Shown: positions 51,158 to 64,000, counted from the first letter of the stretch. The stretch is 64,000 bases of DNA from Stutzerimonas azotifigens DSM 17556 (GCF_000425625.1 NZ_AUDU01000046.1:1-64000), one strand, 5' to 3'. Translations and numbers: made by a program. The notes: generated from the sequence alone by a model not told the origin.

Positions 51158-52096
51158 TCAGGACCTGGCGGGAGCTTCCAGCAGCGCGGCCAGCCCGTCG
51201 CGCAGGCTGGTCACCGACGACGCCCGATAGCGCGCCAGCAGCCGCCGGTTGTCCGCACGCGAGTGGCGGATGTCACCGGCGCGCGCGGGGCCGTGACTCA
51301 CCGGCGGCAATCCCCCGAGCAGATCGCCCAGGGTCGCCAGCAGCTCGTTGAGCGAGGTCGCCCGATCGAGCCCGACGTTCACCGGCTCGCTGCCCGGCTC
51401 GCTGGTGTCCAGCGCCTGCAGCAGCAGCGCGACCAGATCCTTCACGTAGAAGAAGTCGCGGGTCTGCTCGCCGTCGCCGAACACGGTGATCGGCAGCCCC
51501 AGCCGGGCGCGCTCGGCGAAGATGCTGATCACGCCCGAGTAGGGCGAGGACGGGTCCTGCCGCGGCCCGTAGATGTTGAAGAAGCGGAAGATCGCCGGCT
51601 CCAGGCCATGCTGGCGCCGGTAGAAGTCGAGGTAGTGCTCGCTGGCCAGCTTGTCGGCCGCATAGGGGGTCAGCGGCGCCTTCGGCGTGTCCTCGTCGAT
51701 CGCCCGCCCCTCGCCGTGGTTGCCGTAGACCGCGGCGCTGGAGGCGAATACTACCCGGCGCACCCCGGCCTGACGCATCGCCTCGCAGAGGTTCAGGGTG
51801 CCGATCAGGTTGCTCCGGTGGGTGCCCAGCGGGTCCTCCACCGAGGCCTGGACCGACGCGACGGCCGCCAGGTGGGCCACCGCTCGGCAGCCGGCGACGG
51901 CCCGCTGCACCTGCGCCAGGTCGCCGACGTCGCCCTCGACGATTTCCAGCCGCTCGCTGTCCGGCAGGTTGGCGCGCTTGCCGGTCGACAGGTTGTCCAG
52001 CACGCGAACGCGCTCGCCCCGCGCCAGCAGCGCCTCGGCCAGGTGCGAGCCGATGAAGCCGGCGCCGCCGGTGATGAGAATGGGAGAGTCAGGCAT
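51158..52096 (-). CDS. NAD-dependent sugar-nucleotide epimerase/dehydratase
   Basis: A 312-residue extended SDR enzyme. The NAD loop is TGGAGFIGSH at 9-18, the catalytic serine region FASSAAVYG is near 118-125, and YAADK places Tyr145 and Lys149. FRFFNIYGPRQDPSSPYSGV is typical of UDP-GlcNAc/GalNAc or UDP-Glc 4-epimerases (GalE/WbpP-like). The product sugar is uncertain. It overlaps the upstream RfbD-like gene by 8 nt; the order ompW-epimerase-RfbD-like matches PAO1 PA4067-PA4069. Confidence 0.88.
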   Translation of the reverse strand: MPDSPILITGGAGFIGSHLAEALLARGERVRVLDNLSTGKRANLPDSERLEIVEGDVGDLAQVQRAVAGCRAVAHLAAVASVQASVEDPLGTHRSNLIGTLNLCEAMRQAGVRRVVFASSAAVYGNHGEGRAIDEDTPKAPLTPYAADKLASEHYLDFYRRQHGLEPAIFRFFNIYGPRQDPSSPYSGVISIFAERARLGLPITVFGDGEQTRDFFYVKDLVALLLQALDTSEPGSEPVNVGLDRATSLNELLATLGDLLGGLPPVSHGPARAGDIRHSRADNRRLLARYRASSVTSLRDGLAALLEAPARS

Positions 52097-52973
52097 GGCG
52101 GTAGTAGCGCTCCAGCAGGCTCGGCAGCCCGGCGCGCCAGGCGCGCGGCTTGATGCCGAAGGTATTGAAGATCTTCTTGCAGGCGAGCACGCCGTGCTGC
52201 GGCTCGTCGGCGGCGTCCTCGCACTCGGCGTGGGCCCGCGGATACAGACGCTCGGCGTGCAGGGCACGATGCCGGGAGGCCTCGCCGAGCACCGCCTGGG
52301 CGACTACCAGCGGGGTGGCGGCTTCGTGGCCGCCGTAGTGGTAGGTACCCCACAGCGGCGCGTGGCAGTCGAGCTGCTTGAGGACCGCGAGAATCACCCG
52401 CGCGGCATCGTCCACCGGCGTCGGATTGCCGCGGCGATCGTCGGCCAGGTAGAGCGCCTCGCCCAGCTCGACGCGTTTCAGGAAACGTCCCAGCACCCCG
52501 TCGCGGCTGTCGTCGAGCAGCCAGCCGAAGCGCAGCAGCACGTGCCGCGGGCAGATGGCCCGCACCGTCTGCTCGAACCGGCACAACGCCCGCCCGCGCT
52601 CGTCCAGCGGCGAGGGCTCGTCCTTCTCGCCGTAGGCGGTCGCCCGGGTGCCGTCGAAGACCCGGTAGCTGGAGGGCTGCAGCAGCACCATCTCGTAGTG
52701 CTGGCAGAGTTCGGCGAGGCGCTCGACCCCGCGGGCCTGCCCGGCGAATACCGAGGGCTCGACCGTACCGGCCTGGAACCAGTCGAAGTAATAGGCCAGG
52801 TTGACCACCGCATCGGGGCGGTGCTCGTCGAGCAGGCGGGTCAGGGTGGGGGCGTCCCAGCCCGACTCGGGCGGGCGCGGGGCGAGAAAGCCGATGTCCT
52901 CCTCGGCGCCGAGGCGGATCAGCGCCTGACCCAGGGCATTACCGCCGCCCAACAGCATCAGGCGCATTCGCAT
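52089..52973 (-). CDS. RmlD-like sugar-nucleotide-binding SDR protein
   Basis: A 294-residue Rossmann protein starting MRMRLMLLGGGNALGQALI, with DAVVNLAYYFDWFQAG, VFDGT and LLRFGWLLDD segments resembling dTDP-4-dehydrorhamnose reductase (RmlD). The usual YxxxK catalytic pair is not clear, so activity is doubtful. It probably acts with the epimerase, whose start it overlaps. ATG 52973 fits the nucleotide-binding start. Confidence 0.8.
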   Translation of the reverse strand: MRMRLMLLGGGNALGQALIRLGAEEDIGFLAPRPPESGWDAPTLTRLLDEHRPDAVVNLAYYFDWFQAGTVEPSVFAGQARGVERLAELCQHYEMVLLQPSSYRVFDGTRATAYGEKDEPSPLDERGRALCRFEQTVRAICPRHVLLRFGWLLDDSRDGVLGRFLKRVELGEALYLADDRRGNPTPVDDAARVILAVLKQLDCHAPLWGTYHYGGHEAATPLVVAQAVLGEASRHRALHAERLYPRAHAECEDAADEPQHGVLACKKIFNTFGIKPRAWRAGLPSLLERYYRHA

Positions 52974-53127
52974 GAAAGGGGGCCACCTCGCGGGGGTGAG
53001 CGTACGGGGGTACGTGAATTTCGTAGGAACGGGCAATTCTGTTCGGCACATCTGCCAGCGTCAAGCCGGGGCGCCTGTTGACGGCAGGCACGACCGCGTG
53101 GTCGATTCGTGGCTGGCGGCCCGAATG

Positions 53128-53153
53128 AAAAAACGCAGCCGAGGCTGCGTTTC
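53128..53153 (-). terminator. Rho-independent terminator after ssb
   Basis: Read on the ssb strand, AACGCAGCC and GGCTGCGTT arms form a 9-bp stem with a 2-base (effectively 4-base) loop, followed by a run of T. It lies 18 bases past the ssb stop. Confidence 0.88.
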
Positions 53154-53170
53154 GTTTCATCGAGAGCCGA

Positions 53171-53662
53171 TCAGAACGGAATGTCGTCGTCGAAGCTGTC
53201 GTAGTCCTGTGCCGGCTGCTGCTGGGCCGCCGGCTGCTGCTGGCGGGGAGCCGACTGCTGCTGGGGCTCGCGCTGCGGGCGCGGCTGGCGCGGGGCGTCG
53301 TCGCCACCGCTGCCGCCACGGCCGCCGAGCAGTTGCATGGTGCCGTTCATGTCCACCACGATCTCGGTGGTGTAGCGGTCCTGACCGTCCTGTCCCTGCC
53401 ACTTGCGGGTCTGCAGGCGGCCTTCGATGTAGCACTGCGAACCCTTGCGCAGGTACTCGCCGGCGATTTCCGCGACCTTGCCGAACAGCACCACGCGGTG
53501 CCACTCGGTGCGCTCCTGCAACTGGCCGGACTGCTTGTCCTTCCAGCTGTCGGTGGTGGCCAGGGTGATGTTGGTCACCGCATTGCCATTGGGCATGTAG
53601 CGGGTTTCCGGATCACCGCCGACATTGCCGATCAAGATGACTTTGTTTACCCCTCTGGCCAT
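53171..53662 (-). CDS. ssb: Single-stranded DNA-binding protein
   Basis: SSB coats single-stranded DNA in replication, recombination and repair. The 163-residue product has an OB fold (about 1-108; [38 protein letters not shown]), a Gln/Pro/Arg-rich linker and the acidic tip DDDIPF that binds partner proteins. ATG 53662 has AAGGAG upstream. It sits next to the MFS gene and near uvrA, the usual Pseudomonas arrangement. Confidence 0.97.
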   Translation of the reverse strand: MARGVNKVILIGNVGGDPETRYMPNGNAVTNITLATTDSWKDKQSGQLQERTEWHRVVLFGKVAEIAGEYLRKGSQCYIEGRLQTRKWQGQDGQDRYTTEIVVDMNGTMQLLGGRGGSGGDDAPRQPRPQREPQQQSAPRQQQPAAQQQPAQDYDSFDDDIPF

Positions 53663-53801
53663 GGGTAACTCCTTTGCTTGGTTTTCGCGCCGGCGGCTGC
53701 ACCGGCGCGATGAAGATTGAGTCGAAGGTCGGCCATCTTACTCCACCCTCCCCGGCCGGCCAACCGACCGTTCGGTGCGGCGCGACCTGCATCACCGTCG
53801 A

Positions 53802-55175
53802 TCAGGCCAGCATCGCCACGCGTTCGAGTTCGGCGCGGTCCAGCCGCTGGGTATCGACCTTGACGTAGGCGGCCGCCTCGTCGTCGACCACCACCGCGTC
53901 GGTGACTCCCGGTACCGCGCACAGCCGCGCGGCCAGGTCCGAGAGCGCCAGCGCCGCGGGGCTCAGCGGCAGGCGCAGGCTGGTGACGTAGGGCGGCTCG
54001 GCCATGCGCAGCACCACCACCAGCCAGAGCAGGCAGAGCAGCGCGCAGCCCCCGAACACGTAGCCGAGCCCGCCCAGCTGGTAGAGCCAGCCGCCGAGCA
54101 CGCCGCCGAGCGCCGCGCCGAGAAACTGGCTGGTGGAATAGACGCCCATCGCGGTGCCCTTGCCGCCGGCCGGCGCGACCTTGCTGATCAGCGACGGCAG
54201 CGAGGCCTCGAGCAGGTTGAAGGCGGTGAAGAACACCACGATGCCGATCACCAGCGGCAGCAGCCCGGTGCCGAACGTGAGGAAGAACAGCTCGCAGAGC
54301 AGCAGGCAGGCCACGGCGCCGAGCAGCACGCGGCGCATCTGCCGCTTCTTCTCGCCGTAGATGATGAACGGCAGCATGCCGAAGAAGCCCACCAGCAGGG
54401 CGGTCAGGTACACCCACCAGTGCTCGCCCTTGGCCAGCCCGCCCTGCTCGACCAGCGCCAGCGGCAGCGCGATGAAGCTGGCCATGAGGATCGCGTGCAG
54501 GGCCAGGATGCTGAAGTCCAGCCGCAGCAGGTCGGGATGGCGCAGCGTCGGGGCCAACGCCTGGCGCGCCACCCCGGACTCGCGGTGACGCAGGTGCGTC
54601 TGGGTGCGCGGCACCAGCGCCACCAGGCCGATGCCGGCCAGCGCCATCAGCGTGGTGACCCAGAACAGCCCGGACAGGCCGAACGCCCGGGTGATCAGCG
54701 GTCCGACCACCATCGCCACGGCGAACGACAGGCCGATGCTCATGCCGATCATGGCCATCGCCTTGGTGCGGTGCTGCTCGCGGGTCAGGTCGGAAAGCAG
54801 CGCCATGATCGCCGCCGAGATGGCACCGGCGCCCTGCAGCACGCGCCCGGCGATCACGCCCCAGATGGAGTCGGCGCTGGCCGCCAGCGCCGCGCCGGCG
54901 GCGAATATCAGCAGGCCGACGTAGATGACCGGGAGGCGCCCGATGCGATCGGAAAGCATGCCGAACGGAATTTGCAGCAGCGCCTGGGTCAAACCATAGG
55001 CACCGATGGCCATGCCGATCAGGGTGGGAGTGGCTCCCTCGAGATCCATGCCATAGGTCGCCAGCACCGGCAGGACCATGAACATGCCGAGCATGCGGAA
55101 GGCGAAGAGCAGCGCCAGCGTGCCGGCTGCACGTGTTTCCCGGGCACTCATGCGGTCGCTGTGGGGATCCTGCAT
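53802..55175 (-). CDS. MFS transporter with C-terminal soluble domain (PA4233-like)
   Basis: A 457-residue major-facilitator protein with 12 spans; the loop 2-3 signature [14 protein letters not shown] is present, and the last about 75 residues (after [12 protein letters not shown]) form a soluble alpha/beta tail. The group is annotated as drug or sugar-efflux type; the substrate is unknown. ATG 55175 gives [13 protein letters not shown]; the second Met (55151) is an alternative start. It is divergent from uvrA and followed by ssb. Confidence 0.88.
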   Translation of the reverse strand: MQDPHSDRMSARETRAAGTLALLFAFRMLGMFMVLPVLATYGMDLEGATPTLIGMAIGAYGLTQALLQIPFGMLSDRIGRLPVIYVGLLIFAAGAALAASADSIWGVIAGRVLQGAGAISAAIMALLSDLTREQHRTKAMAMIGMSIGLSFAVAMVVGPLITRAFGLSGLFWVTTLMALAGIGLVALVPRTQTHLRHRESGVARQALAPTLRHPDLLRLDFSILALHAILMASFIALPLALVEQGGLAKGEHWWVYLTALLVGFFGMLPFIIYGEKKRQMRRVLLGAVACLLLCELFFLTFGTGLLPLVIGIVVFFTAFNLLEASLPSLISKVAPAGGKGTAMGVYSTSQFLGAALGGVLGGWLYQLGGLGYVFGGCALLCLLWLVVVLRMAEPPYVTSLRLPLSPAALALSDLAARLCAVPGVTDAVVVDDEAAAYVKVDTQRLDRAELERVAMLA

Positions 55176-55246
55176 CTGGAGTCTCGCTCGATTGAACCGG
55201 GCGGCGATTCTAGCAGCACGCCCCCGTCGGGCACAGGCGCGGTACT

Positions 55247-55276
55247 TTGCCGCCCCGTTCCGGGCGGCCGTATACT
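55247..55276 (+). promoter_or_regulatory. Sigma-70-like promoter for uvrA
   Basis: TTGCCG (55247-55252), an 18-bp spacer and TATACT (55271-55276) lie about 33 bases before the uvrA TTG start. I saw no clear LexA box of the CTGT-N8-ACAG form in the MFS-uvrA gap, so SOS control is not evident by eye. Confidence 0.55.
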
Positions 55277-55308
55277 CACGGGTTTCCCGCCCGCCATGCG
55301 AGGCTGTT

Positions 55309-58146
<2,838 letters not shown>

Positions 58147-58163
58147 GGCGGACAGCCGATACG

Positions 58164-58194
58164 AAAAAGCCGGGCGATTGCCCGGCTTTTTCCT
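58164..58194. terminator. Bidirectional terminator between uvrA and katA
   Basis: A 12-bp stem (AAAAAGCCGGGC and GCCCGGCTTTTT) with a GATT loop has an A-run on one side and a T-run on the other, so it can end both uvrA (plus) and katA (minus) transcripts. Confidence 0.92.
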
Positions 58195-58209
58195 TTCCCG
58201 CGATTACCT

Positions 58210-59667
58210 TCAGGCGACCTGGCTGGGATCGACGCCCAGGCCCTTGGCCACCCCCGCCCCATAGGCCGGATCGGCCTTGAAGAAGTGTGCCAGCTGGCGC
58301 AACTGCACGTCGCGGGTCACCGATTTCATCGCGCCGACGATGTTGTCGATCAGCAGCGCACGCTGGTCGTCGTTCATCAGCTGGAACAGCGCACCGGCGT
58401 GGCTGTAGTAATCGCCGTCCTCGCGGTGATCGTAGCGAGTCGCCGCGCCTTCGAGCGCCTGGGCCGGCTCAGCGTACTGCGGCGCCTGCTTGGGCGCAGC
58501 CGAGTAGCTGTTGGGCTCGTAGTTCGGTGCCGCTCCGCCGTTGCCGTCGAAACGCATCGCGCCGTCGCGCTGGTAGTTGTGGTAGGGGCAACGCGGCGCA
58601 TTGACCGGCAGCTGCTGGTAGTTGGTCCCGACCCGGTAGCGCTGGGCGTCGGCGTAGGCGAACACGCGCCCCTGCAGCATGCGGTCCGGCGACAGGCCGA
58701 CCCCGGGCACCACGTTGCTCGGCGCGAAGGACGCCTGCTCCACTTCGGCAAAGTAGTTCAGCGGATTGCGGTTGAGCTCGATGACACCGACCTCGATCAG
58801 CGGGAACTCCTTCTGCGACCAGGTCTTGGTCACATCGAACGGATTCTCGGCACGCTGCGCCGCCTCGGCCTCGCTCATCACCTGCATGCATACGCGCCAG
58901 CGCGGGTAGTCGCCCCGCTCGATCGCCTCGAACAGGTCGCGCTGCGCGTAGTCCGGATCCGCCCCGGCCAGGCGCGCCGCTTCGGCCGGCGGCAGGTTGC
59001 GGATGCCCTGCATCGACTTGTAGTGCCACTTGACCCAGTGCCGTTCGCCGTGCGCGCTGATCAGGCTGAAGGTATGACTGCCGAAGCCGTGCATGAAGCG
59101 GTAGCCGTCCGGAATGCCGCGGTCGGAAAACAGGATGGTCACCTGGTGCAACGATTCGGGCGAAAGGGACCAGAAGTCCCACATCATCTGCGGGCTCTTC
59201 AGATTGGTCCACGGGTCGCGCTTCTGCGTATGGATGAAGTCGGGGAACTTCAGGGGGTCGCGCAGGAAGAACACCGGCGTGTTGTTTCCCACCACGTCCC
59301 AGTTGCCTTCCTCGGTGTAGAACTTGACGGCGAAGCCGCGTGGATCGCGCTCGGTATCGGCCGAACCGCGCTCACCGCCGACGGTGGAGAAGCGCAGGAA
59401 CATCGGAGTCTGCTTGCCAACCTGCTCGAACAGCTTGGCCTTGGTGTAGCGGGTGATGTCCTGGGTCACGGTGAAGGTGCCGTACGCCCCCGAGCCCTTG
59501 GCATGCACGCGACGCTCGGGAATGACCTCCCGGTTGAAATGCGCGAGCTTCTCCACCAGATGGAAATCATCCAGCAACAGAGGGCCACGCGGACCTGCAC
59601 TACGGGAATTCTGGTTGTCGGCCACCGGGATGCCACTGGCCGTGGTAAAGATCGTGCGCTCGCTCAT
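58210..59667 (-). CDS. katA: Monofunctional haem catalase KatA
   Basis: KatA breaks hydrogen peroxide to water and oxygen. The 485-residue length marks a small-subunit (clade 3) enzyme. H55 ([14 protein letters not shown]), N128 ([10 protein letters not shown]) and the haem-ligand Y338 ([14 protein letters not shown]) are in place. There is no signal peptide, although P. aeruginosa KatA can leave the cytoplasm by lysis. AGGAG precedes ATG 59667. PAO1 keeps bfrA between uvrA and katA; this genome does not. Confidence 0.96.
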   Translation of the reverse strand: MSERTIFTTASGIPVADNQNSRSAGPRGPLLLDDFHLVEKLAHFNREVIPERRVHAKGSGAYGTFTVTQDITRYTKAKLFEQVGKQTPMFLRFSTVGGERGSADTERDPRGFAVKFYTEEGNWDVVGNNTPVFFLRDPLKFPDFIHTQKRDPWTNLKSPQMMWDFWSLSPESLHQVTILFSDRGIPDGYRFMHGFGSHTFSLISAHGERHWVKWHYKSMQGIRNLPPAEAARLAGADPDYAQRDLFEAIERGDYPRWRVCMQVMSEAEAAQRAENPFDVTKTWSQKEFPLIEVGVIELNRNPLNYFAEVEQASFAPSNVVPGVGLSPDRMLQGRVFAYADAQRYRVGTNYQQLPVNAPRCPYHNYQRDGAMRFDGNGGAAPNYEPNSYSAAPKQAPQYAEPAQALEGAATRYDHREDGDYYSHAGALFQLMNDDQRALLIDNIVGAMKSVTRDVQLRQLAHFFKADPAYGAGVAKGLGVDPSQVA

Positions 59668-59790
59668 TTGCTGCTCCTTTTGCTGTTCTTCCGCCGTTGC
59701 GGTACAGGAGCCACGTTACCCGTGCGCCGAGCGCCGTCCCAATTCATTGATTCAAGCCAAGCGATAGAGACAGCCTAAACCGCAGGCATA

Positions 59791-59816
59791 AAAAAACCGG
59801 GCCTGGGCCCGGTTCT
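59791..59816 (-). terminator. Rho-independent terminator after rplQ
   Basis: AACCGGGCC and GGCCCGGTT form the stem (59795-59803 with 59806-59814); on the rplQ strand it is followed by a run of seven T or more. It ends the alpha ribosomal operon, 16 bases past the rplQ stop. Confidence 0.9.
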
Positions 59817-59831
59817 TCTTGGCAATCCACC

Positions 59832-60218
59832 TTATTCGGCGGATTCGACCTCACCGCCGACCGGACGGTCGACCAGCTCGACGTACGCCATGGGCGCGTT
59901 GTCGCCCGCGCGGAAGCCGCACTTGAGGATGCGCAGATAGCCGCCCTGACGGTTGGCATAGCGCTTGCCCAGATCGTTGAACAGCTTGCCGACAGCAGTT
60001 TTCGACCGGGTGCGGTCGAAAGCCAGGCGACGGTTGGCCACGCTGTCTTCCTTGGCCAGGGTGATCAGCGGCTCGGCAACGCGGCGCAGCTCCTTGGCTT
60101 TCGGCAGGGTGGTCTTGATCAGTTCGTGCTCGAACAGCGACACCGCCATGTTCTGGAACATAGCCTTGCGGTGTGCGCTGGTGCGGCTCAGGTGACGGCC
60201 ACTTTTACGATGACGCAT
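59832..60218 (-). CDS. rplQ: 50S ribosomal protein L17
   Basis: L17 is a 128-residue protein of the large subunit near the exit-tunnel side. The [20 protein letters not shown] start and [19 protein letters not shown] block are unmistakable, with the usual acidic tail. It is the last gene of the alpha operon, 45 bp after rpoA. Confidence 0.98.
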   Translation of the reverse strand: MRHRKSGRHLSRTSAHRKAMFQNMAVSLFEHELIKTTLPKAKELRRVAEPLITLAKEDSVANRRLAFDRTRSKTAVGKLFNDLGKRYANRQGGYLRILKCGFRAGDNAPMAYVELVDRPVGGEVESAE

Positions 60219-60263
60219 GATTGAAATTCCTTACCAAACCTTCAGTTCGGTGACTAGAGACGA

Positions 60264-61265
60264 TCAGGCAGTCGCCTTGTCGTCCTTCTTGAGACTTGCC
60301 GGCGGCCAGTTATCCAGGCGCATACCGAGGGACAGACCACGAGAGGCGAGCACGTCCTTGATCTCGGTCAGGGACTTCTTGCCCAGGTTCGGCGTCTTCA
60401 ACAGCTCGACTTCGGTGCGCTGGATCAGGTCACCGATGTAGTAGATGTTTTCTGCCTTCAGGCAGTTTGCCGAACGGACGGTCAGCTCCAGGTCGTCTAC
60501 CGGACGGAGCAGGATCGGATCGATCTCGTCTTCCTGCTCGACCACGACCGGCTCGCTCGCGCCCTTGAGGTCGACGAAGGCGGCCAGCTGCTGCTGCAGG
60601 ATGGTGGCGGCACGACGGATCGCCTCTTCGGGATCCAGGGTACCGTTGGTTTCGAGGTCGATGACCAGCTTGTCCAGGTTGGTACGCTGCTCGACACGGG
60701 CATTCTCGACCACGTAGGCAACACGGCGAACCGGACTGAAGGTAGCGTCGAGCTGAAGACGGCCGATGCTACGGCTTTCGTCCTCTTCGCTCTGACGCGC
60801 GTCAGCCGGCTCGTAACCGCGACCACGCGCGACCTTGAGCTTCATGTTGAGCGAACCGTTGGCCGCCAGATTGGCGATCAGGTGATCGCCATTGACGATT
60901 TCCACATCGTGATCCAGCTGGATGTCGGCGGCGGTAACCGGGCCCGGACCTTTCTTCACCAAGCTCAAGGTCACTTCATCGCGGCCATGCAGCTTGATGG
61001 CGAGACCCTTGAGGTTGAGCAGGATTTCGATCACGTCTTCCTGGACGCCTTCGATCGCGCTGTACTCGTGGAGCACACCATCGATCTCAGCCTCGACTAC
61101 GGCGCAGCCGGGCATGGAGGACAACAGGATACGACGCAGCGCGTTGCCCAGGGTGTGGCCGAAGCCACGCTCGAGAGGCTCGAGCGTGATCTTGGCGCGG
61201 GTCGGACTGACCACCTGCACATCGATGTGGCGGGGGGTCAGGAACTCATTTACCGAACTCTGCAT
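60264..61265 (-). CDS. rpoA: RNA polymerase alpha subunit
   Basis: The 333-residue protein has the alphaNTD dimer core (about 1-232; [19 protein letters not shown]) that assembles beta and beta', a linker, and the alphaCTD (about 250-325; [16 protein letters not shown] and the helix-hairpin [11 protein letters not shown]) that contacts UP elements and activators. It lies between rpsD (22 bp) and rplQ in the standard order. Confidence 0.98.
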   Translation of the reverse strand: MQSSVNEFLTPRHIDVQVVSPTRAKITLEPLERGFGHTLGNALRRILLSSMPGCAVVEAEIDGVLHEYSAIEGVQEDVIEILLNLKGLAIKLHGRDEVTLSLVKKGPGPVTAADIQLDHDVEIVNGDHLIANLAANGSLNMKLKVARGRGYEPADARQSEEDESRSIGRLQLDATFSPVRRVAYVVENARVEQRTNLDKLVIDLETNGTLDPEEAIRRAATILQQQLAAFVDLKGASEPVVVEQEDEIDPILLRPVDDLELTVRSANCLKAENIYYIGDLIQRTEVELLKTPNLGKKSLTEIKDVLASRGLSLGMRLDNWPPASLKKDDKATA

Positions 61266-61287
61266 GGATACACCTATTTTCTAGCCC

Positions 61288-61908
61288 TTACTTGGAGTAG
61301 AGCTCGACAATCAGGTTTTCGTTGATGTCGGCGGACAGATCGCTGCGAGCCGGCACACTCTTGAATACGCCGGACTTCTTATCGGCGTCCACTTCGACCC
61401 ACTCCACGCGACCACGCTGGGCGCAGATTTCCAGGGCCTGGGCGATACGCAGCTGGTTCTTGGACTTCTCGCGAACGGCAACCACGTCACCAGCCTTGAT
61501 CTGGTAGGACGGGACGTTCACGGTCTGGCCGTTGACGCTGATGGCTTTGTGCGAAACCAGCTGGCGCGATTCGGCGCGGGTGGCACCGAAGCCCATGCGG
61601 TACACGACGTTGTCCAGACGGCATTCGAGCAGCTGCAGCAGGTTCTCGCCGGTTGCGCCCTTGCGACGGGCCGCTTCCTTGTAGTAGCTGCTGAACTGGC
61701 GCTCGAGCACGCCATAGATGCGGCGGACCTTCTGCTTCTCGCGCAGCTGGGTGCCGTAGTCGGACAGACGTCCGCGACGCTGGCCGTGGACACCCGGGGG
61801 CGTCTCGATGTTGCACTTCGACTCGAGCGCGCGAACGCCGCTCTTCAGGAAGAGGTCGGTGCCTTCACGGCGAGACAGTTTGCACTTGGGACCAATATAA
61901 CGAGCCAT
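61288..61908 (-). CDS. rpsD: 30S ribosomal protein S4
   Basis: S4 nucleates 16S rRNA folding and, in enterobacteria, represses the alpha operon by binding its own mRNA. The 206-residue protein begins [20 protein letters not shown] and has an S4 RNA-binding domain near 95-160 ([12 protein letters not shown]). The four-cysteine zinc site of Gram-positive S4 is absent, as in other Pseudomonas. Confidence 0.98.
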   Translation of the reverse strand: MARYIGPKCKLSRREGTDLFLKSGVRALESKCNIETPPGVHGQRRGRLSDYGTQLREKQKVRRIYGVLERQFSSYYKEAARRKGATGENLLQLLECRLDNVVYRMGFGATRAESRQLVSHKAISVNGQTVNVPSYQIKAGDVVAVREKSKNQLRIAQALEICAQRGRVEWVEVDADKKSGVFKSVPARSDLSADINENLIVELYSK

Positions 61909-61924
61909 TTCTCACTGTCTCCTA

Positions 61925-62314
61925 TTACACGCGACGCTTCTTCGGCGGACGGCACCCGTTGTGCGGGATGGGCGTCACGTCGGTGATGCTGGCGATCTTG
62001 TAACCGCAGGCGTTGAGTGCACGCACAGCGGACTCACGACCCGGACCCGGGCCCTTGACGTTCACGTCGAGGTTCTTCAGGCCGTATTCGAGGGCGGCCT
62101 GGCCGGCACGCTCGGCAGCGACCTGGGCCGCGAACGGAGTGCTCTTGCGCGAGCCACGGAAACCGGAACCACCGGAGGTCGCCCAAGACAGTGCATTGCC
62201 CTGACGGTCGGTGATGGTCACGATGGTGTTGTTGAAGGACGCGTGGATATGGGCGATGCCATCAACCACCGTCTTTTTGACTTTCTTACGAGGACGAGCA
62301 GCAGGTTTTGCCAT
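61925..62314 (-). CDS. rpsK: 30S ribosomal protein S11
   Basis: S11 is a 129-residue platform protein near the mRNA exit and Shine-Dalgarno helix. Diagnostic blocks are [36 protein letters not shown] and [15 protein letters not shown] at the C-terminus. It lies between rpsM (32 bp) and rpsD (16 bp). Confidence 0.98.
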   Translation of the reverse strand: MAKPAARPRKKVKKTVVDGIAHIHASFNNTIVTITDRQGNALSWATSGGSGFRGSRKSTPFAAQVAAERAGQAALEYGLKNLDVNVKGPGPGRESAVRALNACGYKIASITDVTPIPHNGCRPPKKRRV

Positions 62315-62346
62315 GATTCAGATTCCTGTCGATTCGCGAATCGCGA

Positions 62347-62703
62347 TTACTTGCGGATCGGCTTACGCGGGCCCTTGCGGGTGCGCGCGTTCGTCTTGGT
62401 CCGCTGACCGCGAACGGGAAGACCGCGACGATGACGCAGGCCGCGGTAGGCACCCAGGTCCATCAGACGCTTGATCTTCATGTTGACTTCGCGGCGCAGG
62501 TCACCTTCGGTGGTGAGCTTCGCGACTTCGCCACGCAGCTGCTCGATCTGCTCGTCGGACAGATCCTTGATTTTCGCCGCGGGATTGACGCCCGTGGCGG
62601 CACAGATGTTCTGTGCGGTGGTGCGACCAACACCGTAGATATAGGTCAGCGAGATAACAGTGTGCTTGTTATCCGGAATGTTGACGCCTGCAATACGGGC
62701 CAT
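62347..62703 (-). CDS. rpsM: 30S ribosomal protein S13
   Basis: S13 is a 118-residue head protein that contacts the P-site tRNA and the 50S subunit. [26 protein letters not shown] is the family start (key block [19 protein letters not shown]), and the C-terminal tail ends in a basic [10 protein letters not shown]. It is the first gene of the alpha operon proper; a hairpin separates it from rpmJ. Confidence 0.98.
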   Translation of the reverse strand: MARIAGVNIPDNKHTVISLTYIYGVGRTTAQNICAATGVNPAAKIKDLSDEQIEQLRGEVAKLTTEGDLRREVNMKIKRLMDLGAYRGLRHRRGLPVRGQRTKTNARTRKGPRKPIRK

Positions 62704-62790
62704 TCAGTGAAACTCCAAGTGACAGCTACCTACGCCCCGGAAGCCAAGAAAAGGGCGCGAGATATTAGCGCTGTAGTAATAAATATTCAA

Positions 62791-62814
62791 CCCGGCAGCA
62801 CACTAGCTGCCGGG
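62791..62814 (-). terminator. Hairpin between rpmJ and rpsM
   Basis: CCCGGCAGC (62791-62799), a 6-base loop and GCTGCCGGG (62806-62814) form a perfect 9-bp stem. On the coding strand it is followed by TTGAATATTTATT, an AT-rich stretch without a solid T-run. It may be a partial terminator or an attenuator dividing the spc-operon end from the alpha operon. Confidence 0.6.
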
Positions 62815-62835
62815 CTATTCACGCGTGCTTCACAA

Positions 62836-62952
62836 TCAGCCTTGGCGCTGCTTGTGGCGTGGTTCCGCGCTGCAGATCACCCGCACGATACCGTCGCGAC
62901 GGATGATTTTGCAGTTACGGCACAGCTTCTTCACCGATGCACGAACTTTCAT
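62836..62952 (-). CDS. rpmJ: 50S ribosomal protein L36
   Basis: A 38-residue protein translated from ATG 62952: it starts [19 protein letters not shown] and ends RHKQRQG. C11, C14, C27 and H33 form the zinc-binding set, so this is the zinc-containing (C+) form of L36; genomes with Zur often also have a zinc-free copy, which is not in this window. It lies between secY (27 bp) and rpsM. Confidence 0.97.
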
Positions 62953-62979
62953 CACCAACTCCTCGAACCCAAGGGACGG

Positions 62980-64000
62980 TCAGCGCAGCATGCCGCTGCC
63001 GTAACCCTTCAGGTTGGCTTTCTTCATGAGGGACTCGTACTGGTGCGACATGAGATGGGATTGCACTTGTGACATGAAATCCATCACCACGACGACCACG
63101 ATCAGCAGCGAGGTCCCGCCAAGGTAGAACGGCACGTTGGCCGCCACCACCAGGAACTGGGGCAGCAGGCATACAGCCGTCATGTAGAGGGCACCGAACA
63201 GGGTCAAGCGGGTCAGCACGCCATCGATATAGCGTGCCGACTGCTCGCCCGGGCGAATGCCGGGAATAAACGCACCCGATTTCTTCAGGTTCTCCGCGAC
63301 GTCCTTGGGATTGAACATCAGAGCCGTGTAGAAGAAGCAGAAGAAGATGATGCCGGCGCTGAACAGCAGGATGTTCAGCGGCTGCCCCGGAGCGATGGCC
63401 TGCGCCACGTCCTGCAGCCAGCCGAGCCCCTCGGACTGCCCGAACCAGGAACCGAGCGACGCCGGGAACAGCAGCAGACTGCTGGCGAAGATCGCCGGGA
63501 TGACCCCGGCCATGTTCACCTTCAGCGGCAGGTGGCTGGTCTGCGCTGCGAAGACCTTGCGGCCCTGCTGACGCTTGGCGTAGTGAACGGCGATACGCCG
63601 CTGGCCACGCTCGATGAACACCACGAAGCCGATGATGGCCACTGCCACCAGGCCGACCGCCAGCAATGCGATGATGTTGATGTCGCCCTGCCGTGCGGAC
63701 TCGAACGACTGTCCGAGTGCGCCCGGCAGGCCGGCCACGATACCGGCGAAGATCAGCATCGAGATGCCGTTGCCGATACCGCGCTCGGTGATCTGCTCAC
63801 CGAGCCACATCATGAACATCGCGCCGGCGACGAAGGTGGTGACGGCCAGGAAGTGGAAGGCGAAGCCGCTGCTGAACGCAACGCCCTGCCCCGCCAGCCC
63901 GACCGACATGCCGACCGCCTGCACGATCGCCAGCACCAGCGCGAGATAACGCGTGTACTGGCTGATCTTGCGTCGACCGGCCTCGCCTTCCTTCTTCAAC
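62980..64000 (-). CDS. secY: Protein translocase subunit SecY (5' end outside window)
   Basis: The last 340 or so residues of the main SecYEG channel subunit. At least eight hydrophobic spans are visible, including [19 protein letters not shown] and the conserved [22 protein letters not shown] before the last spans, ending [13 protein letters not shown]. Roughly 100 N-terminal residues, including the signal-sequence gate helices, lie beyond position 64000; an apparent start at 63999 is not real. It begins the part of the spc operon shown here. Confidence 0.97.
   Translation of the reverse strand, partial: LKKEGEAGRRKISQYTRYLALVLAIVQAVGMSVGLAGQGVAFSSGFAFHFLAVTTFVAGAMFMMWLGEQITERGIGNGISMLIFAGIVAGLPGALGQSFESARQGDINIIALLAVGLVAVAIIGFVVFIERGQRRIAVHYAKRQQGRKVFAAQTSHLPLKVNMAGVIPAIFASSLLLFPASLGSWFGQSEGLGWLQDVAQAIAPGQPLNILLFSAGIIFFCFFYTALMFNPKDVAENLKKSGAFIPGIRPGEQSARYIDGVLTRLTLFGALYMTAVCLLPQFLVVAANVPFYLGGTSLLIVVVVVMDFMSQVQSHLMSHQYESLMKKANLKGYGSGMLR

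Noticed and set aside
55177-55308. LexA box ahead of uvrA
   Set aside because: No CTGT-N8-ACAG pattern was seen in the gap, so SOS control is not claimed.

Overview
The window is chromosomal sequence from a high-GC gammaproteobacterium of the Pseudomonas group (Pseudomonas, Stutzerimonas or a close relative). Nearly every protein reads as a Pseudomonas-type orthologue. Short runs of genes keep the order I remember from P. aeruginosa PAO1, for example zrgA-ABC-permease-DUF3299, ompW-epimerase-PA4069-like, and ssb-MFS-uvrA / katA-rplQ-rpoA-rpsD-rpsK-rpsM-rpmJ-secY. There are about 59 protein genes, no tRNA or rRNA gene, and no insertion sequence, prophage or CRISPR array that I can see.

Layout. 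0.4-6 kb: miaB, phoH, ybeY, corC, lnt (RNA modification and maturation, ion efflux, lipoprotein acylation). 6-12.4 kb: dxs, then a cobalamin riboswitch driving btuB, facing a minus-strand ribA / membrane protein / btuF-like operon. 12.4-18.9 kb: minus-strand nnr-tsaE-amiB-mutL with divergent queG. 19-23.4 kb: a second-type ftsH, ubiX and mpl on the minus strand. 23.6-30 kb: eutB and eutC (split by a repeat insertion), mtfA, an NCS2 purine permease and trmA. 30-37 kb: small membrane and metal-related proteins, a YpfJ-like peptidase, HAD-tesB, an HDAC-like deacetylase and a BaiN-like flavoprotein. 37-42 kb: ribD-nrdR, ybaY-like, a methyltransferase, thpR and cnoX. 42-51 kb: two convergent metal operons and ompW. 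51-55 kb: sugar-nucleotide genes, ssb and an MFS transporter. 55-64 kb: uvrA, katA and the alpha ribosomal-protein operon running into a truncated secY.

How the genes fit together. Cobalamin links several loci: a B12 riboswitch controls the B12 receptor, a BtuF-like binding protein lies opposite, and two B12-dependent enzymes (EutBC and QueG) are present. The densest regulatory area is 42-51 kb. A plus-strand operon behind a likely Zur box meets, 9 nt apart and tail to tail, a six-gene minus-strand TonB2-type energising system behind a likely Fur box. The promoter region of that second operon is shared with ompW, which has an Anr/FNR-like box.

Intergenic DNA from 4 to 37.4 kb is crowded with several families of REP-like palindromes, while 37.4-64 kb appears free of them. 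I found no clear new defence or mobile system. The best candidates for novelty are the metal-operon arrangement, the extra FtsH and the REP insertion inside eutBC.
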